NCBI RefSeq assembly: GCF_027923225.1 | Contig: NZ_BSDI01000018.1 | Location: forward strand, 62,001-126,000 | Reading direction: 5' to 3' | From: Phytohabitans aurantiacus | GTDB taxonomy: Bacteria > Actinomycetota > Actinomycetes > Mycobacteriales > Micromonosporaceae | Length of the DNA: 64,000 nt | Shown here: one piece after another, positions 1 through 8,945 of the stretch | Position numbering within the stretch: the stretch's first letter is position 1 | Layout of the letters: each line of letters begins with the position of its first letter | Notes under the pieces: generated by a model | Databases searched by the model: none | Seen by the model: the letters and a program-made list of their open reading frames with translations, nothing else | What the model was told of the DNA's origin: nothing | Position numbers and translations under genes: made by a program

Positions 1-3000
1 TACAACTGGTACGACCCGTACGGCCAGTGCCCGCTGGACACCGGCCCCTGCGACACCAACGGCCACGGCACCCACACGATGGGCACGATGGTCGGCGACG
101 GCGGCATCGGTGTCGCCCCGGGTGCTCGCTGGATCGCCACCCGTGGCTGCCAGGGCAACGGCTGCGCCATCCTCGCCCTGCTCCTCGCGGCACAGTGGAT
201 AGTCGCGCCCTTCGACGCCAACTGGCAGAACCCCCGGCCTGACCTCGCGCCGCACGTCGTCAACAACTCCTGGGGCGCCGCCTACAGCGATCCCTTCTAC
301 ACCGAGGCGGTCGACCGCTGGGTGCAGATGGGCATCATGCCGGTCTTCGCCGCCGGCAACGACGGGCCGTCCTGCGGCACCATCGGCTCCCCGGCCGACT
401 ACCCGACGACGTACGCGGTCGCGGCCTATGACTCGGCCGGTGCCATCGCGGACTTCTCCAGCCGTGGCTCGACCAGCAACACGCTCGTCAAGCCCGACAT
501 CGCCGCCCCGGGCGTCGCGGTCCGCTCCAGCCTGCCCGGCAGCCGGTACACCTCCTACAGCGGCACCTCGATGGCGACGCCGCACGTCGCGGGCGCGGTG
601 GCTCTACTGTGGTCTGCCTCGCCAAGCCTCATCGGCAACGTGGCGGGCACCCGGGCGCTGCTCGACGGCACAGCTGTCGACGTCGACGACACCACCTGTG
701 GCGGCACAGCCGGCGACAACCGGGTCTGGGGTGAGGGCAAGCTCGACATCTACACCGCTGTCGGGCGCTCGCCGCTCGGTCCCTTTGGGACGGTCGCCGG
801 CACGGTGACCTCGGGCGGCACCGGCGTCTCCGGCGCGCGCCTGCGGCTCGTCGGGTCGAATCGGGTCGAGCGGGTCGCCACCACGGACGCCACCGGCAAG
901 TACAGCGTGCGGGTGCCGGCTGGCTCGTATCAGGTCACGGCGTCCTCGTTCGGCTACGCGACGGCCTCGGCGGGACCGGTGGCGGTCGCCGCCGACGCCA
1001 CAGCCACGGTCGACCTCACCATGGCGGGTCTGGCCCGGCACTCGGTCAGCGGTGCGGTGCTGGACACCAACGGCGTACCGGCCGCGGGCATCACGCTCCG
1101 GTTGCTGCGTACCCCGCTCGCGGCGGTCACCACCGGCCTCGACGGCTCGTACCGCTTCGACGGCGTACCGGCCGGCACGTATCCACTGTCGTTCAGCGCC
1201 GGCCGCTGCCTGACCGCCGGCTCGCGACAGATCACAGTAGACGGTGACGAGGAGATCGACCTGCGCCCCAGCGCCCGGGTCGACGCGGCCGGCTACCACT
1301 GCCACGGCGTCACCACGCCGTTTGTGGGCGGGACGGCCGTGCTGCCGCTCACCGGCGACGACGCCTCGCTGGAGGTCGCGCTGCCCTTCGAGGTGCCGTT
1401 CTACGGCGGCCGGTACACCAAGGCGTGGGTCGCCACCAACGGCTTCCTCACCTTCGACCGGGCCGCTGACAACTCCATCAACCGCGAGGTGCCGAACTCC
1501 TCGTACCCGAACGCGGCCATCTTCGCGCTCTGGGACGACCTCATCGTCGACTCCCAGGCCAGCGTGCGCACCGCGACGCTCGGCACGGCGCCCGACCGCC
1601 GGTTCGTGGTGGAGTGGCGCAACGTGGCCTTCTACGATGCGCCCGGGCGGGCCACGTTCTCGGCCGAGGTGTCCGAGCACGGCGGCGTCACCGTCCACTA
1701 CGGACAGCTCAGCGCCGACGCCGTGGCACGGGGCGCCGGCGCCACCATCGGTGTCGAGAACATGACCGCCACCACCGGCCTGGAGTACTCCCGCGACGTC
1801 GCGGTGCTGAGCCCCAACTCAGCCGTGGCGTTCCGCACGTCGGCTACCGTGCGCGGCACCGTCAGCAGGCCCGACGGCTCGCCCGCGAGCGGCGCTACCG
1901 TCCAGGTGCGGGCCGGCGACGCGCCCGCCATCGCCACGACCACGGCGCACGACGGCACGTACGTGCTGCACGTGCCGCTCGGCACGTTCACCTTCGAGGC
2001 GTCGCTGGTCACCTTCGGCCTGTACCGGACGACGCTCGTCCTCGACACCGACGGCGCGACTGTGGTGCACGACGTGCGGCTGGCCGCCAACGAGCGCACC
2101 GTCAGCGGCGTGGTCCGCGACGACCTGGGCAACCCGATCGAAGGCGCCAGGGTGCGGCTGTCGAGCAACGGGCTCTACCTCACGTACGCGCGCACGGGTC
2201 CCGACGGCGCGTACCGGTTCGAGAAGGTACCCGAAGCCGACGTCACCTCGGTCGTCTACGCCGACGTGCCCAAGTGCATGCGGGACGGCCACGAGTACCT
2301 CGATGAGATCCTGGGCGGCGACGTCGTTCGCGACATCACGGTGATCGCGACGTACAGCGTGTGGGAGGGCACGGACGGCTTCGGCTACCAGTGCCGGGTC
2401 ACCGCGGCGGAGCCGGTTACGGCGAGCACTCCGGTCGCGGTGACGGCGATCGGCCCCGCGCCAGCCGTGGCGATGCCGTTCGCGTTCCCCTTCTACGGCC
2501 GCACCTATCCGACCGTGTACGTCACCCCCCACGGATACGTTTCGTTCGAGCCGCAGGAGTGGCAGTCCACATCGAACGAAAGCCTGCCCGCCGACAACGC
2601 TGGCTCCCCGGACACGGCCATCTACGCGTTCTGGGACGAGCTCACCGTCGACGCGGCCGCGAGCGTGCGCACCGGCACGAGCGGCACCGCGCCCAACCGC
2701 CGGTTCACCGTGGCGTGGCAGGACGTGCTGATCGCCGACACGTCGACGCGGATCAGCTTCGACATCGTGCTGCACGAGAACGGGCGCATCGCCATCGAGT
2801 ACCAGGCGCTGCCCGACAATCCCGAGGCGCGCGGTGCGTCGGCCACCGTCGGCATCGAGAGCCACGACGACGAGTTCTCCAACGAGTACTGGTACTACGT
2901 CTCCGACGACGTCGAGACCGGGCTGCTGCGGCCGGGCGGGGCGATCACCTACCTGCCGCCGGGCACGATCAGCGGCCGGGTGACCACCGCGGGCACGGGC

Positions 3001-3219
3001 GCTCCCGTGGCCGGCGCGACCGTCCAACTGCTCCGGCTCGACAACGTGGAGCACGAGGTCACCACCGACGCCTCGGGCACGTACACCGTGCGCGTCCCCC
3101 TGGGGTCGTACGCCCTGACCGTCGCCCACGGCGGCCATTACCCGGGGGAGGCAGGCCCGGTGGTCGCCGACACCCCCTACGCGACGGTAACCCGCGACAT
3201 CCCCTTGACCCCCCGCTAA
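1..3219 (+). CDS. Secreted S8 subtilisin-like serine protease with repeated C-terminal domains (5' end outside the window)
   Basis: The reading frame is open from base 1, so the gene is truncated at its 5' end. The catalytic His lies in NGHGTHTMGT at about nt 61-90, the oxyanion-hole Asn in VVNNSWGA (about nt 255-280), and the catalytic Ser in GTSMATPHVAG (TCG at 568-570). The catalytic Asp would lie upstream of the window. After the protease domain come carboxypeptidase-regulatory-like (CNA-B/Ig-like) repeats near nt 790-1020, 1040-1250, 1840-2070, 2090-2260 and 2965-3210. Between them sit two copies of a module containing FPFYG or VPFYG, then a WDD or WDE motif, near nt 1310-1820 and 2400-2950. 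Known subtilases of this build are exported extracellular proteases; the repeats probably serve adhesion or substrate binding (inference). Confidence 0.93.
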   Translation, partial: YNWYDPYGQCPLDTGPCDTNGHGTHTMGTMVGDGGIGVAPGARWIATRGCQGNGCAILALLLAAQWIVAPFDANWQNPRPDLAPHVVNNSWGAAYSDPFYTEAVDRWVQMGIMPVFAAGNDGPSCGTIGSPADYPTTYAVAAYDSAGAIADFSSRGSTSNTLVKPDIAAPGVAVRSSLPGSRYTSYSGTSMATPHVAGAVALLWSASPSLIGNVAGTRALLDGTAVDVDDTTCGGTAGDNRVWGEGKLDIYTAVGRSPLGPFGTVAGTVTSGGTGVSGARLRLVGSNRVERVATTDATGKYSVRVPAGSYQVTASSFGYATASAGPVAVAADATATVDLTMAGLARHSVSGAVLDTNGVPAAGITLRLLRTPLAAVTTGLDGSYRFDGVPAGTYPLSFSAGRCLTAGSRQITVDGDEEIDLRPSARVDAAGYHCHGVTTPFVGGTAVLPLTGDDASLEVALPFEVPFYGGRYTKAWVATNGFLTFDRAADNSINREVPNSSYPNAAIFALWDDLIVDSQASVRTATLGTAPDRRFVVEWRNVAFYDAPGRATFSAEVSEHGGVTVHYGQLSADAVARGAGATIGVENMTATTGLEYSRDVAVLSPNSAVAFRTSATVRGTVSRPDGSPASGATVQVRAGDAPAIATTTAHDGTYVLHVPLGTFTFEASLVTFGLYRTTLVLDTDGATVVHDVRLAANERTVSGVVRDDLGNPIEGARVRLSSNGLYLTYARTGPDGAYRFEKVPEADVTSVVYADVPKCMRDGHEYLDEILGGDVVRDITVIATYSVWEGTDGFGYQCRVTAAEPVTASTPVAVTAIGPAPAVAMPFAFPFYGRTYPTVYVTPHGYVSFEPQEWQSTSNESLPADNAGSPDTAIYAFWDELTVDAAASVRTGTSGTAPNRRFTVAWQDVLIADTSTRISFDIVLHENGRIAIEYQALPDNPEARGASATVGIESHDDEFSNEYWYYVSDDVETGLLRPGGAITYLPPGTISGRVTTAGTGAPVAGATVQLLRLDNVEHEVTTDASGTYTVRVPLGSYALTVAHGGHYPGEAGPVVADTPYATVTRDIPLTPR

Positions 3220-3311
3220 GCCCCCGCCCGCCGAGCGACCCGTCCTCCCCGACGCCACCGCCCACCCATGACGGCGCGTCACCACACGCCTCCCGCCTCC
3301 CGCCTCCCGCC

Positions 3312-3352
3312 GATCAAGGGCAAACGCACGTGGTTGGATCTCTTCTCCACGC
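3312..3352 (-). repeat. 76-bp palindromic element, partial copy
   Basis: GATCAAGGGCAAACGCACG followed by the spacer read in reverse (TGGTTGGATCTCTTCTCC). The second arm has diverged and lacks GCCCTTGATC. Confidence 0.7.
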
Positions 3353-3404
3353 GCGTCCGCTTCCAGGCCGGCCCGGCACGGCGTGTCGCCACGCCGCTTC
3401 CGCC

Positions 3405-3480
3405 GATCAAGGACGAACGCACGCGGTTGGATCTCTTTTCCGCGTGCATTCGCCCTTGATCGACGGGATCGCCCTTGATC
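3405..3480 (-). repeat. 76-bp palindromic element
   Basis: The inner arms GATCAAGGACGAACGCACG and CGTGCATTCGCCCTTGATC flank the spacer, with the extra CGCCCTTGATC tail at the 3' side. The orientation is opposite to most other copies. Confidence 0.85.
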
Positions 3481-3669
3481 GGCGCGGTTCCGCAACGCGC
3501 GGCTCGGCGCGCGGCGCGCACGGCACGGCGCACGGCACGGCGCGGTTTCCACAACGCGCGCGGCGCGCGCGGAGCGCGGCCCGCGTGGCGCGGCCGCTGG
3601 TCGTGGAAGCCAGCTCCCCCCGCAGGGGCAGCTATTCGCCACAGACGCAGGAGCAGGATCGGGTCTTGG

Positions 3670-3881
3670 GCTACCGCGACGTGCGTCGCGGTCGAGGCCG
3701 TTGCTCCCGCGGCCTCACCCTCCGCGATACACCACCAGTCCCAGCCCCGCGCCCGACTTTCGCCCCGGCCGCTGACGGATACCCCGGCGCAAAATCGGCG
3801 CCGGCCGCGTAGGTCGTGGGACGGCGGCGGGTGAGGCCGCGGGAGCGGCGGTATGGAGCGCGGCGGGCGCCGCGGTAGCTC
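3670..3881. repeat. Inverted pair of ~57-bp arms
   Basis: The left arm (3670-3726) runs from GCTACCGCGACG to GCTCCCGCGGCCTCACCC. The right arm (3831-3880) is its reverse complement, from GTGAGGCCGCGGGAGCGGCG to CGCGGTAGCT. About 100 bp separate the arms. The same arms recur at 17310-17528, 30350-30426 and 41315-41539. Confidence 0.75.
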
Positions 3882-3945
3882 GTCACTTCCTGGCTCTGGG
3901 AGATCTTGTAGGCGCCCGCCCGGCCGGGCGGGGCCAGCGCCCGCC

Positions 3946-4021
3946 GATCAAGGACATCCCCATCGATCAAGGGCAAACGCACGCGGAAAAGAGATCCAAC
4001 CACGTGCATTCGCCCTTGATC
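3946..4021 (+). repeat. 76-bp palindromic element
   Basis: Full copy: the outer part GATCAAGGACATCCCCATC, then the inner inverted repeat GATCAAGGGCAAACGCACG / CGTGCATTCGCCCTTGATC around GGAAAAGAGATCCAACC. Confidence 0.9.
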
Positions 4022-4078
4022 GACGGAAAGGGCGCGCGAAGCGCCCGCGCGGGAGCGCAAAGGGGTGAGTGGGAAAGG

Positions 4079-5011
4079 CTAGAGCAGGTCGGCGGCGGAC
4101 AGGTGTTTGCCTACGGTGGCGATCTCGTCCTCATCCAGGGGGATCTGGGGGACGGCCGTGGTCGGGTGGGCGATCACGCCGCGCAGGTACAGGGCGGCCT
4201 TGAAGGCACCCAGCGCCGACGAGCTGCCGCCCATCCGCGTGCCACCCACGGTCACGAACTGGAACAGGCGTAGCAGCCGCTCCTGCTCGACCCTGGCCGC
4301 CTCCCAGTCGCCGGCCCTCGCCAACCGGTACAGGCGGGCGTATCCGTGCGGGTCCACATTGCCCAGTCCGGGCACCACACCGTCGGCGCCCATCCACAGT
4401 GCACAGTCGACGGTCAGCTCCCCGCCGGTGAGCACGCTGAACGAGTCCAGGCCGGCGCGCTCCCGGCGCCCCAGCAGGATGGACCGGAACGCGCCCTCGT
4501 CACCGCTGGAGTCCTTGACCCCGGCCAGCACGCCTTCGGCTCCCAGGTCGAGCAGCAGGTCGCCGCCGAGCTTGCTGTGCACCGACACCGGCAGGTCGTA
4601 GGCGTACACCGGCACGCCCGCTCCACTCGCGACACTCCGGAAGTGTCCCTCGATCTCGGCCGGGTGGGTCCTGGTGTAGTACGGCGCGGTGACCACGATG
4701 CCGTCGGCGCCCAACCGCACCGCTTCCCGCGCGTGGTCCAGCACCCGCAGTGTCGTCATGTCGATGGCGCCGGCGAGCACCGGCACCTGGCCGGCCACGT
4801 GCCCCACGACCGTCTCCAGTACCACCCTGCGGTGACCGTCGGGCAGGTACGCCACCTCCGACGTCGAGCCCAGCACGAACAGCCCGTCTACCCCACCCTC
4901 GATCAGGTGGTCGACCAGCCGGACCAGCGACCGCGTGTCTACCTCACCGTCGGGGGACAGCGGGGTACAGACCGGGGGGACAACGCCGGACAGGGCCGTG
5001 GCGGCACTCAT
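4079..5011 (-). CDS. DHDPS / N-acetylneuraminate lyase family aldolase
   Basis: This 310-aa class I (Schiff-base) aldolase of the DapA/NanA family has the usual family length. The phosphate- or carboxylate-binding loop is GSTSE (residues 49-52), the proton-relay Tyr is Y138 in YDLP, and the Schiff-base lysine is K166 in GVKDSSGD. The family splits retro-aldol substrates into pyruvate plus an aldehyde, or runs the reverse reaction. It is the last gene of a Dpp-type importer operon, overlapping the ATPase gene by 4 nt (ATGA). That position, and a sialidase and FadR-type regulators nearby, make a sialic-acid lyase role more likely than lysine biosynthesis (inference). Sequence alone does not separate it from other family members such as 2-keto-3-deoxy sugar-acid aldolases. 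Confidence 0.85.
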   Translation of the reverse strand: MSAATALSGVVPPVCTPLSPDGEVDTRSLVRLVDHLIEGGVDGLFVLGSTSEVAYLPDGHRRVVLETVVGHVAGQVPVLAGAIDMTTLRVLDHAREAVRLGADGIVVTAPYYTRTHPAEIEGHFRSVASGAGVPVYAYDLPVSVHSKLGGDLLLDLGAEGVLAGVKDSSGDEGAFRSILLGRRERAGLDSFSVLTGGELTVDCALWMGADGVVPGLGNVDPHGYARLYRLARAGDWEAARVEQERLLRLFQFVTVGGTRMGGSSSALGAFKAALYLRGVIAHPTTAVPQIPLDEDEIATVGKHLSAADLL

Positions 5012-6015
5012 GAACGCTCCTGGGCTTGGGTGATCAGTTCGAGGTCGGTGGCACCGCCGTCGACCGGGTGGTGGCAGCGCAGGACGTGGGCGCCGTCCGC
5101 GCGTGGTGACGGCATCTCGGCGGCGCAGGCATCGTCGGCGCGCCAGCATCGGGTACGAAACGGGCAGCCGCTCGGCGGGCGAGTGGCGGACGGCACGGGG
5201 CCGACGAGTGGGATCGGGTCGATCGGCGACAGCAGGCCGGGGGTGGCGGAGAAGAGCGCCCGGGTGTACGGGTGGCGTGCCGCGTGTGGCACCGCGTGCG
5301 CCGGGGTCTGCTCGACGATCCGGCCGAGGTACATGGTGACCACGCGGTCGCTCATCCTGCGCACGGTCTGGATGTCGTGTGACACGAAGACGAGTGCCAG
5401 CCCGAGCCGGTCCTTCAGGTCTAGCAGCAGGTTGAGGATCTGCGCCCGCACCGACACGTCCAGCGCGCTGGTGGGTTCGTCCGCGACCAGCAACTCCGGT
5501 GCGAGAGCGAGCGCGCGGGCGATGGCCACCCGCTGGCGCTGCCCACCGGAGAGCTGGCCGGGCAGCAGGTCGGCCGCGCTGTGCGGGAGCCCTACCTGGT
5601 CGAGCAACTCCCGCACCCGCTCGTCGCGCTCCCGTGCGGTGCCGCGCCGGTGCACGTCGAGCGGGTCGCGCAGGATCTGCCGGACCGGCATGCGGCGGTT
5701 CAGCGCGGTGGCCGGGTCCTGGAAGACCATGCCGACGTTGGAGCCGATCAGGTGGCGGCGCCGGCCGTCGGGCAGCTGCCACAGCTCCTCCCCCCGGAAG
5801 GTGACGGTGCCGTGGGTCGGCTGTTGCAGGCCGACCAGTACCTGGGCGAGCGTCGACTTGCCGCATCCGGACTCGCCGACGATGCCCACGGTTTCGCCGG
5901 GCGCGATGGCGAGGTCGGCGCCGGTCAGGGCGTACACGCGGTCGCGGCGGAACAGCCCGCCGGAGCGCGCCTTGTGCACGACGTGCACATCGGACAGTGC
6001 CAGCAGCGTGTCCAT
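5008..6015 (-). CDS. Dpp/Opp-type ABC importer ATPase (OppF-like)
   Basis: 335 aa. Walker A is GESGCGKST at residues 47-55, followed by a Q-loop in MVFQDP, the signature LSGGQRQR and Walker B LLVADEPTSALD. The C-terminal oligopeptide-transporter extension carries the Cys-rich segment CPFRTRCWRADDAC typical of OppD/OppF. The ATG at 6013-6015 was chosen because GGAGGTAC precedes it, the upstream gene's TGA shares one base with it, and homology starts there. A longer frame exists but would run into the preceding gene. It is the second ATPase of the importer and powers uptake at the inner face of the membrane. Confidence 0.93.
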   Translation of the reverse strand: MDTLLALSDVHVVHKARSGGLFRRDRVYALTGADLAIAPGETVGIVGESGCGKSTLAQVLVGLQQPTHGTVTFRGEELWQLPDGRRRHLIGSNVGMVFQDPATALNRRMPVRQILRDPLDVHRRGTARERDERVRELLDQVGLPHSAADLLPGQLSGGQRQRVAIARALALAPELLVADEPTSALDVSVRAQILNLLLDLKDRLGLALVFVSHDIQTVRRMSDRVVTMYLGRIVEQTPAHAVPHAARHPYTRALFSATPGLLSPIDPIPLVGPVPSATRPPSGCPFRTRCWRADDACAAEMPSPRADGAHVLRCHHPVDGGATDLELITQAQERS

Positions 6016-7958
6016 CACAGTACCTCCGTCGCCGCGACGGCCGGTACCGCCGGGTGGTGGCAGGCCACCTGGTGGCGGCGTTCCGTGCCAGCCAAGGGCG
6101 GTGCCTCGGCGCGGCAGATGTCTGTCGCCATTGGACAGCGGTCGGCGAAGCGACACCCGGCCGGGAAGTCCGCCGGTGCCGGTACCACGCCGCGGATCTG
6201 GGTGAGCCGCTCCGCACCGGCCTCAAGGGACAGCACCGAGCCCAGCAGGCCGCGGGCGTAGTGGTGCGCCGGGGCACCGACGACCGCTGACGTCACGCCG
6301 GTCTCGACGATCTGGCCGCCGTACATGACGACCACGCGGTCGGTCACGTCGGCCACGAGCGCGAGGTCGTGGGAGACCAGGATGAGCGCGAACCCCAGCT
6401 CGGCTCGCAACCGTAGCAGCAGCTCGATGACCTGAGCCTGGACAGTCACGTCCAGCGCCGTCGTCGGCTCGTCGGCCACGATCAGACGAGGTCCGCGCGA
6501 CAGGGCCATCGCGATCAGCACGCGCTGCCGCTGCCCGCCGGACAGCTCGTGGGGGTACGCCGACAGCGTCCGCGCCGGATCCAGGCCGACCAGCTCCAGC
6601 AGTTCCTCGGCGGTGCGCGTGCCGCCGCGCCGGATCAGCTGCTTGAGCTGTGCCCGTACCGTCATCGCCGGGTTGAGCGACGACAGCGCGTCCTGGTAGA
6701 TCATCGCCATGTCGTGCCCGAGCAGCCGGCGCCGGGCCGACCGGGGCATCGTCAGCAGGTCCTTGTCCCGAAACCGGATCGTGCCCCGCACCCGGGCGCC
6801 GCGCGGCTGCAGGCCCATGACGGTCAGCGCTGTCAGCGACTTGCCGCACCCCGACTCGCCGACCAGGCCCAGTACCTCACCGGGGCGCACGTCGAACGAG
6901 ATGCCGTCGACGATGTCGATGCCGCCGTGCCGGTCGTCGAAGCCGATGGCGAGGCCGCTCACCTCCAGTATCGGCGGCCCTTCGGGCAGCGGCCGCGCGC
7001 GCTCGGCGAGCCGGGTGGCCGCCTCGGCCAGGCCCGGCAACTCCGTTACCTTTCCCTCGCTGGCGGCGGCCGCCGCCTTGACCCCCGCGACCGTCCGTTG
7101 TGGAGCCCGCGACGCGGGCGCCGCCCACGCGTCGGAGACGCCTTCGGACAGGATGTTCAGCGCCAGCACGGTGACCAGGATCATCAGGCCCGGAAAGACG
7201 GTGGCCCACCAGCCGCCGAGCAGCACCATGTTCTTGCCGTCGGCGATGACGCTGCCCCACGACGGCGCCGGTGGCCGCACGCCCGCGCCGATGAACGACA
7301 GCGACGCCTCGAACACGATGGCGTCGGCCACCATCACGGTGCAGAACACGAGCACCGGGGCGGCGCAGTTGCGAGCCACGTGCCGCAACAGGATGTGTGG
7401 CGTGCGGGCACCGATGACCCGTTCGGCGGCCACGTAGTCCTCGCCGTACTGGGCCAGCACGTTGGCGCGTACCACGCGGGCCACCGATGGCATGTAGAGG
7501 AAGCCGAGCGCGCACACCAGTACCGGAATCGCGCCACCGAAGACGGCGACCAGTACGGCCGCGAGCGCGATGCCGGGGAATGCCATGACGACGTCGAGCA
7601 TCCGCATGAGCGTCTCGTCGAGCCACCGGCGGGACGTGGCGGCGATGGCGCCGATGAGAGCGCCGACGGTCAGCGCGAGCCCGGTCGCGCCGAGGCCGAT
7701 GAGCAGCGACCAGCGCGCCCCGTGCAGCAGGCGGCTGAAGATGTCGCGGTTGGAGCTGTCGAGGCCCATCCAGTGCGTGGCGGATGGACCGCCGCCGGTC
7801 GCCTCCTGGAAGTACGGCGAATGCGGCGCCAGGAGCGGCCCGAACAGCGCGGCCAGGCCCACGACGACGACCACGGCGAGCGCCGCCCACGACAGGGGCG
7901 GGAGCCGCCGAAACGTGATGCCTGGCTGGGACAGCCGGGCGGTCAGTCCGCGTCGCAT
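6015..7958 (-). CDS. Fused ABC importer permease (DppC-like) and ATPase (DppD-like)
   Basis: The 647-aa protein joins two subunits that are usually separate. Residues 1-280 are a DppC-type permease with an N-terminal TM helix, a GLDSSNRDIFSRLLHGAR segment and an EAA-like loop near AAERVIGARTPHIL. A linker spans about 280-328. Residues 328-647 are an ATPase with Walker A GESGCGKS (367-374), LSGGQRQR, Walker B LIVADEPTTALD and a Cys-containing oligopeptide-type C-terminal extension (CRFADRCPM). The start ATG overlaps the previous stop by one base (TGATG). Continuous coding without a stop across the join makes a sequencing artefact unlikely. The importer is therefore built from five domains on three polypeptides plus the binding protein. 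Confidence 0.92.
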   Translation of the reverse strand: MRRGLTARLSQPGITFRRLPPLSWAALAVVVVVGLAALFGPLLAPHSPYFQEATGGGPSATHWMGLDSSNRDIFSRLLHGARWSLLIGLGATGLALTVGALIGAIAATSRRWLDETLMRMLDVVMAFPGIALAAVLVAVFGGAIPVLVCALGFLYMPSVARVVRANVLAQYGEDYVAAERVIGARTPHILLRHVARNCAAPVLVFCTVMVADAIVFEASLSFIGAGVRPPAPSWGSVIADGKNMVLLGGWWATVFPGLMILVTVLALNILSEGVSDAWAAPASRAPQRTVAGVKAAAAASEGKVTELPGLAEAATRLAERARPLPEGPPILEVSGLAIGFDDRHGGIDIVDGISFDVRPGEVLGLVGESGCGKSLTALTVMGLQPRGARVRGTIRFRDKDLLTMPRSARRRLLGHDMAMIYQDALSSLNPAMTVRAQLKQLIRRGGTRTAEELLELVGLDPARTLSAYPHELSGGQRQRVLIAMALSRGPRLIVADEPTTALDVTVQAQVIELLLRLRAELGFALILVSHDLALVADVTDRVVVMYGGQIVETGVTSAVVGAPAHHYARGLLGSVLSLEAGAERLTQIRGVVPAPADFPAGCRFADRCPMATDICRAEAPPLAGTERRHQVACHHPAVPAVAATEVL

Positions 7959-8917
7959 CAGCCAGCGCTCCTCAGTCTCGGGTTGACCAGCAGGTACAGC
8001 ACGTCCACCAGGAGGTTGACGACGATGAAGCCGCAGGCGATGGTCAGCACCACGCCCTGTACGACGGCCGGGTCGCCGTCTCGCACCGCGTTGATCATCA
8101 GTTGGCCCATCCCCGGCAGGGAGTAGATGGTCTCGATGACCACCGCGCCGCCGAGCAGGTACCCGATTCGCAGGCCCAGCACGGTCAGCGGGTTGATGAG
8201 CGCGTTGCGCAGCACATTCCGCCCGACCACCACGATCGGTGGCAGGCCGCTGCCGATCGCGGTGCGCACGTAGTCCTTGTCGAGCTCCTCCACCACCGAC
8301 GTGCGGATGATGCGGGTGAGCTGCGCGGCGACCGGCAGCGACAGTGACAGCGCGGGCAGCGTCATCGAGCGCAGCCAACCGGTGAACGAGTCGGCCGGGT
8401 TGATGTACCCCCCGGTGGGGAACCAGCCCCAGTCGACGGCGAGCCATTGGATCATCAACAGGGCCAGCCAGAACGCCGGCGCGGCGACCCCGATCAGCGA
8501 CACCACCCGGATGAGGTGGTCCGCCCACCGGTCCCGGTACAGGGCCGCGGTGATGCCGAACAGCAGCCCCAGTACCACCGCGACGAGCAGCCCCAGGATG
8601 GTGAGCTGCATCGTCAGCGGCAGCGCGGTGACGACCGAGTCCAGTACCGGCCGCTTGGTGAGCACGCTGGTGCCCATGTCCCCCTGTAGGAGGTCGCCGA
8701 CGAAACGCAGGTAGCGCAGCGGCAGCGGATCGAGCAGCCCGTTCTCCTCCTGGAACTGGCGGACCTGCTCGGCGGTGGGGTTCGCGCCCTGGAAGTACGC
8801 GTACTCCGGCTTGCTGTCGGAGAAGCGCATGACGATGAACACGAACGCCACCACGCCGAGCAGCAACGGGACGAGCACGAGGATGCGGCGCACCAGCATT
8901 CTGGCGATGACGGCCAC
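7958..8917 (-). CDS. Dpp-type ABC importer permease (DppB-like)
   Basis: 319 aa with about six TM helices. The N-terminal segment ARMLVRRILVLVPLLLGV is typical of DppB/OppB. The binding-protein-dependent transport domain includes the EAA-like region VRTAIGSGLPPIVVVGRNVLRNA and ends with the family-typical GYLLGGAVVIETIYSLPGMG. The start is GTG (8915-8917) with AGGAG about 7 nt upstream. It partners the permease half of the downstream fusion in the importer. Confidence 0.94.
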   Translation of the reverse strand: MAVIARMLVRRILVLVPLLLGVVAFVFIVMRFSDSKPEYAYFQGANPTAEQVRQFQEENGLLDPLPLRYLRFVGDLLQGDMGTSVLTKRPVLDSVVTALPLTMQLTILGLLVAVVLGLLFGITAALYRDRWADHLIRVVSLIGVAAPAFWLALLMIQWLAVDWGWFPTGGYINPADSFTGWLRSMTLPALSLSLPVAAQLTRIIRTSVVEELDKDYVRTAIGSGLPPIVVVGRNVLRNALINPLTVLGLRIGYLLGGAVVIETIYSLPGMGQLMINAVRDGDPAVVQGVVLTIACGFIVVNLLVDVLYLLVNPRLRSAG

Positions 8918-8945
8918 GTGGATTCTCCTAGATGCGCGGTAACTC

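Larger units (their letters stand above)
3220..4078. other. 859-bp intergenic gap filled with repeats
   Basis: No convincing gene is present; open frames here are Arg-rich by-products of GC content. The gap holds three copies of the 76-bp element (3312-3352 partial, 3405-3480, 3946-4021) and one inverted pair of the roughly 57-bp arms (3670-3881). Confidence 0.7.

Noticed and set aside
1819..3642. A 607-codon minus-strand frame over the subtilase 3' end and repeats
   Set aside because: Arg/Gly-rich low-complexity translation crossing repeat elements; the opposite strand encodes clear repeated domains.
4079..5011. Lysine-pathway dapA
   Set aside because: The gene is the last of a solute-importer operon under FadR-type control next to a sialidase; housekeeping dapA usually sits apart from such catabolic sets.
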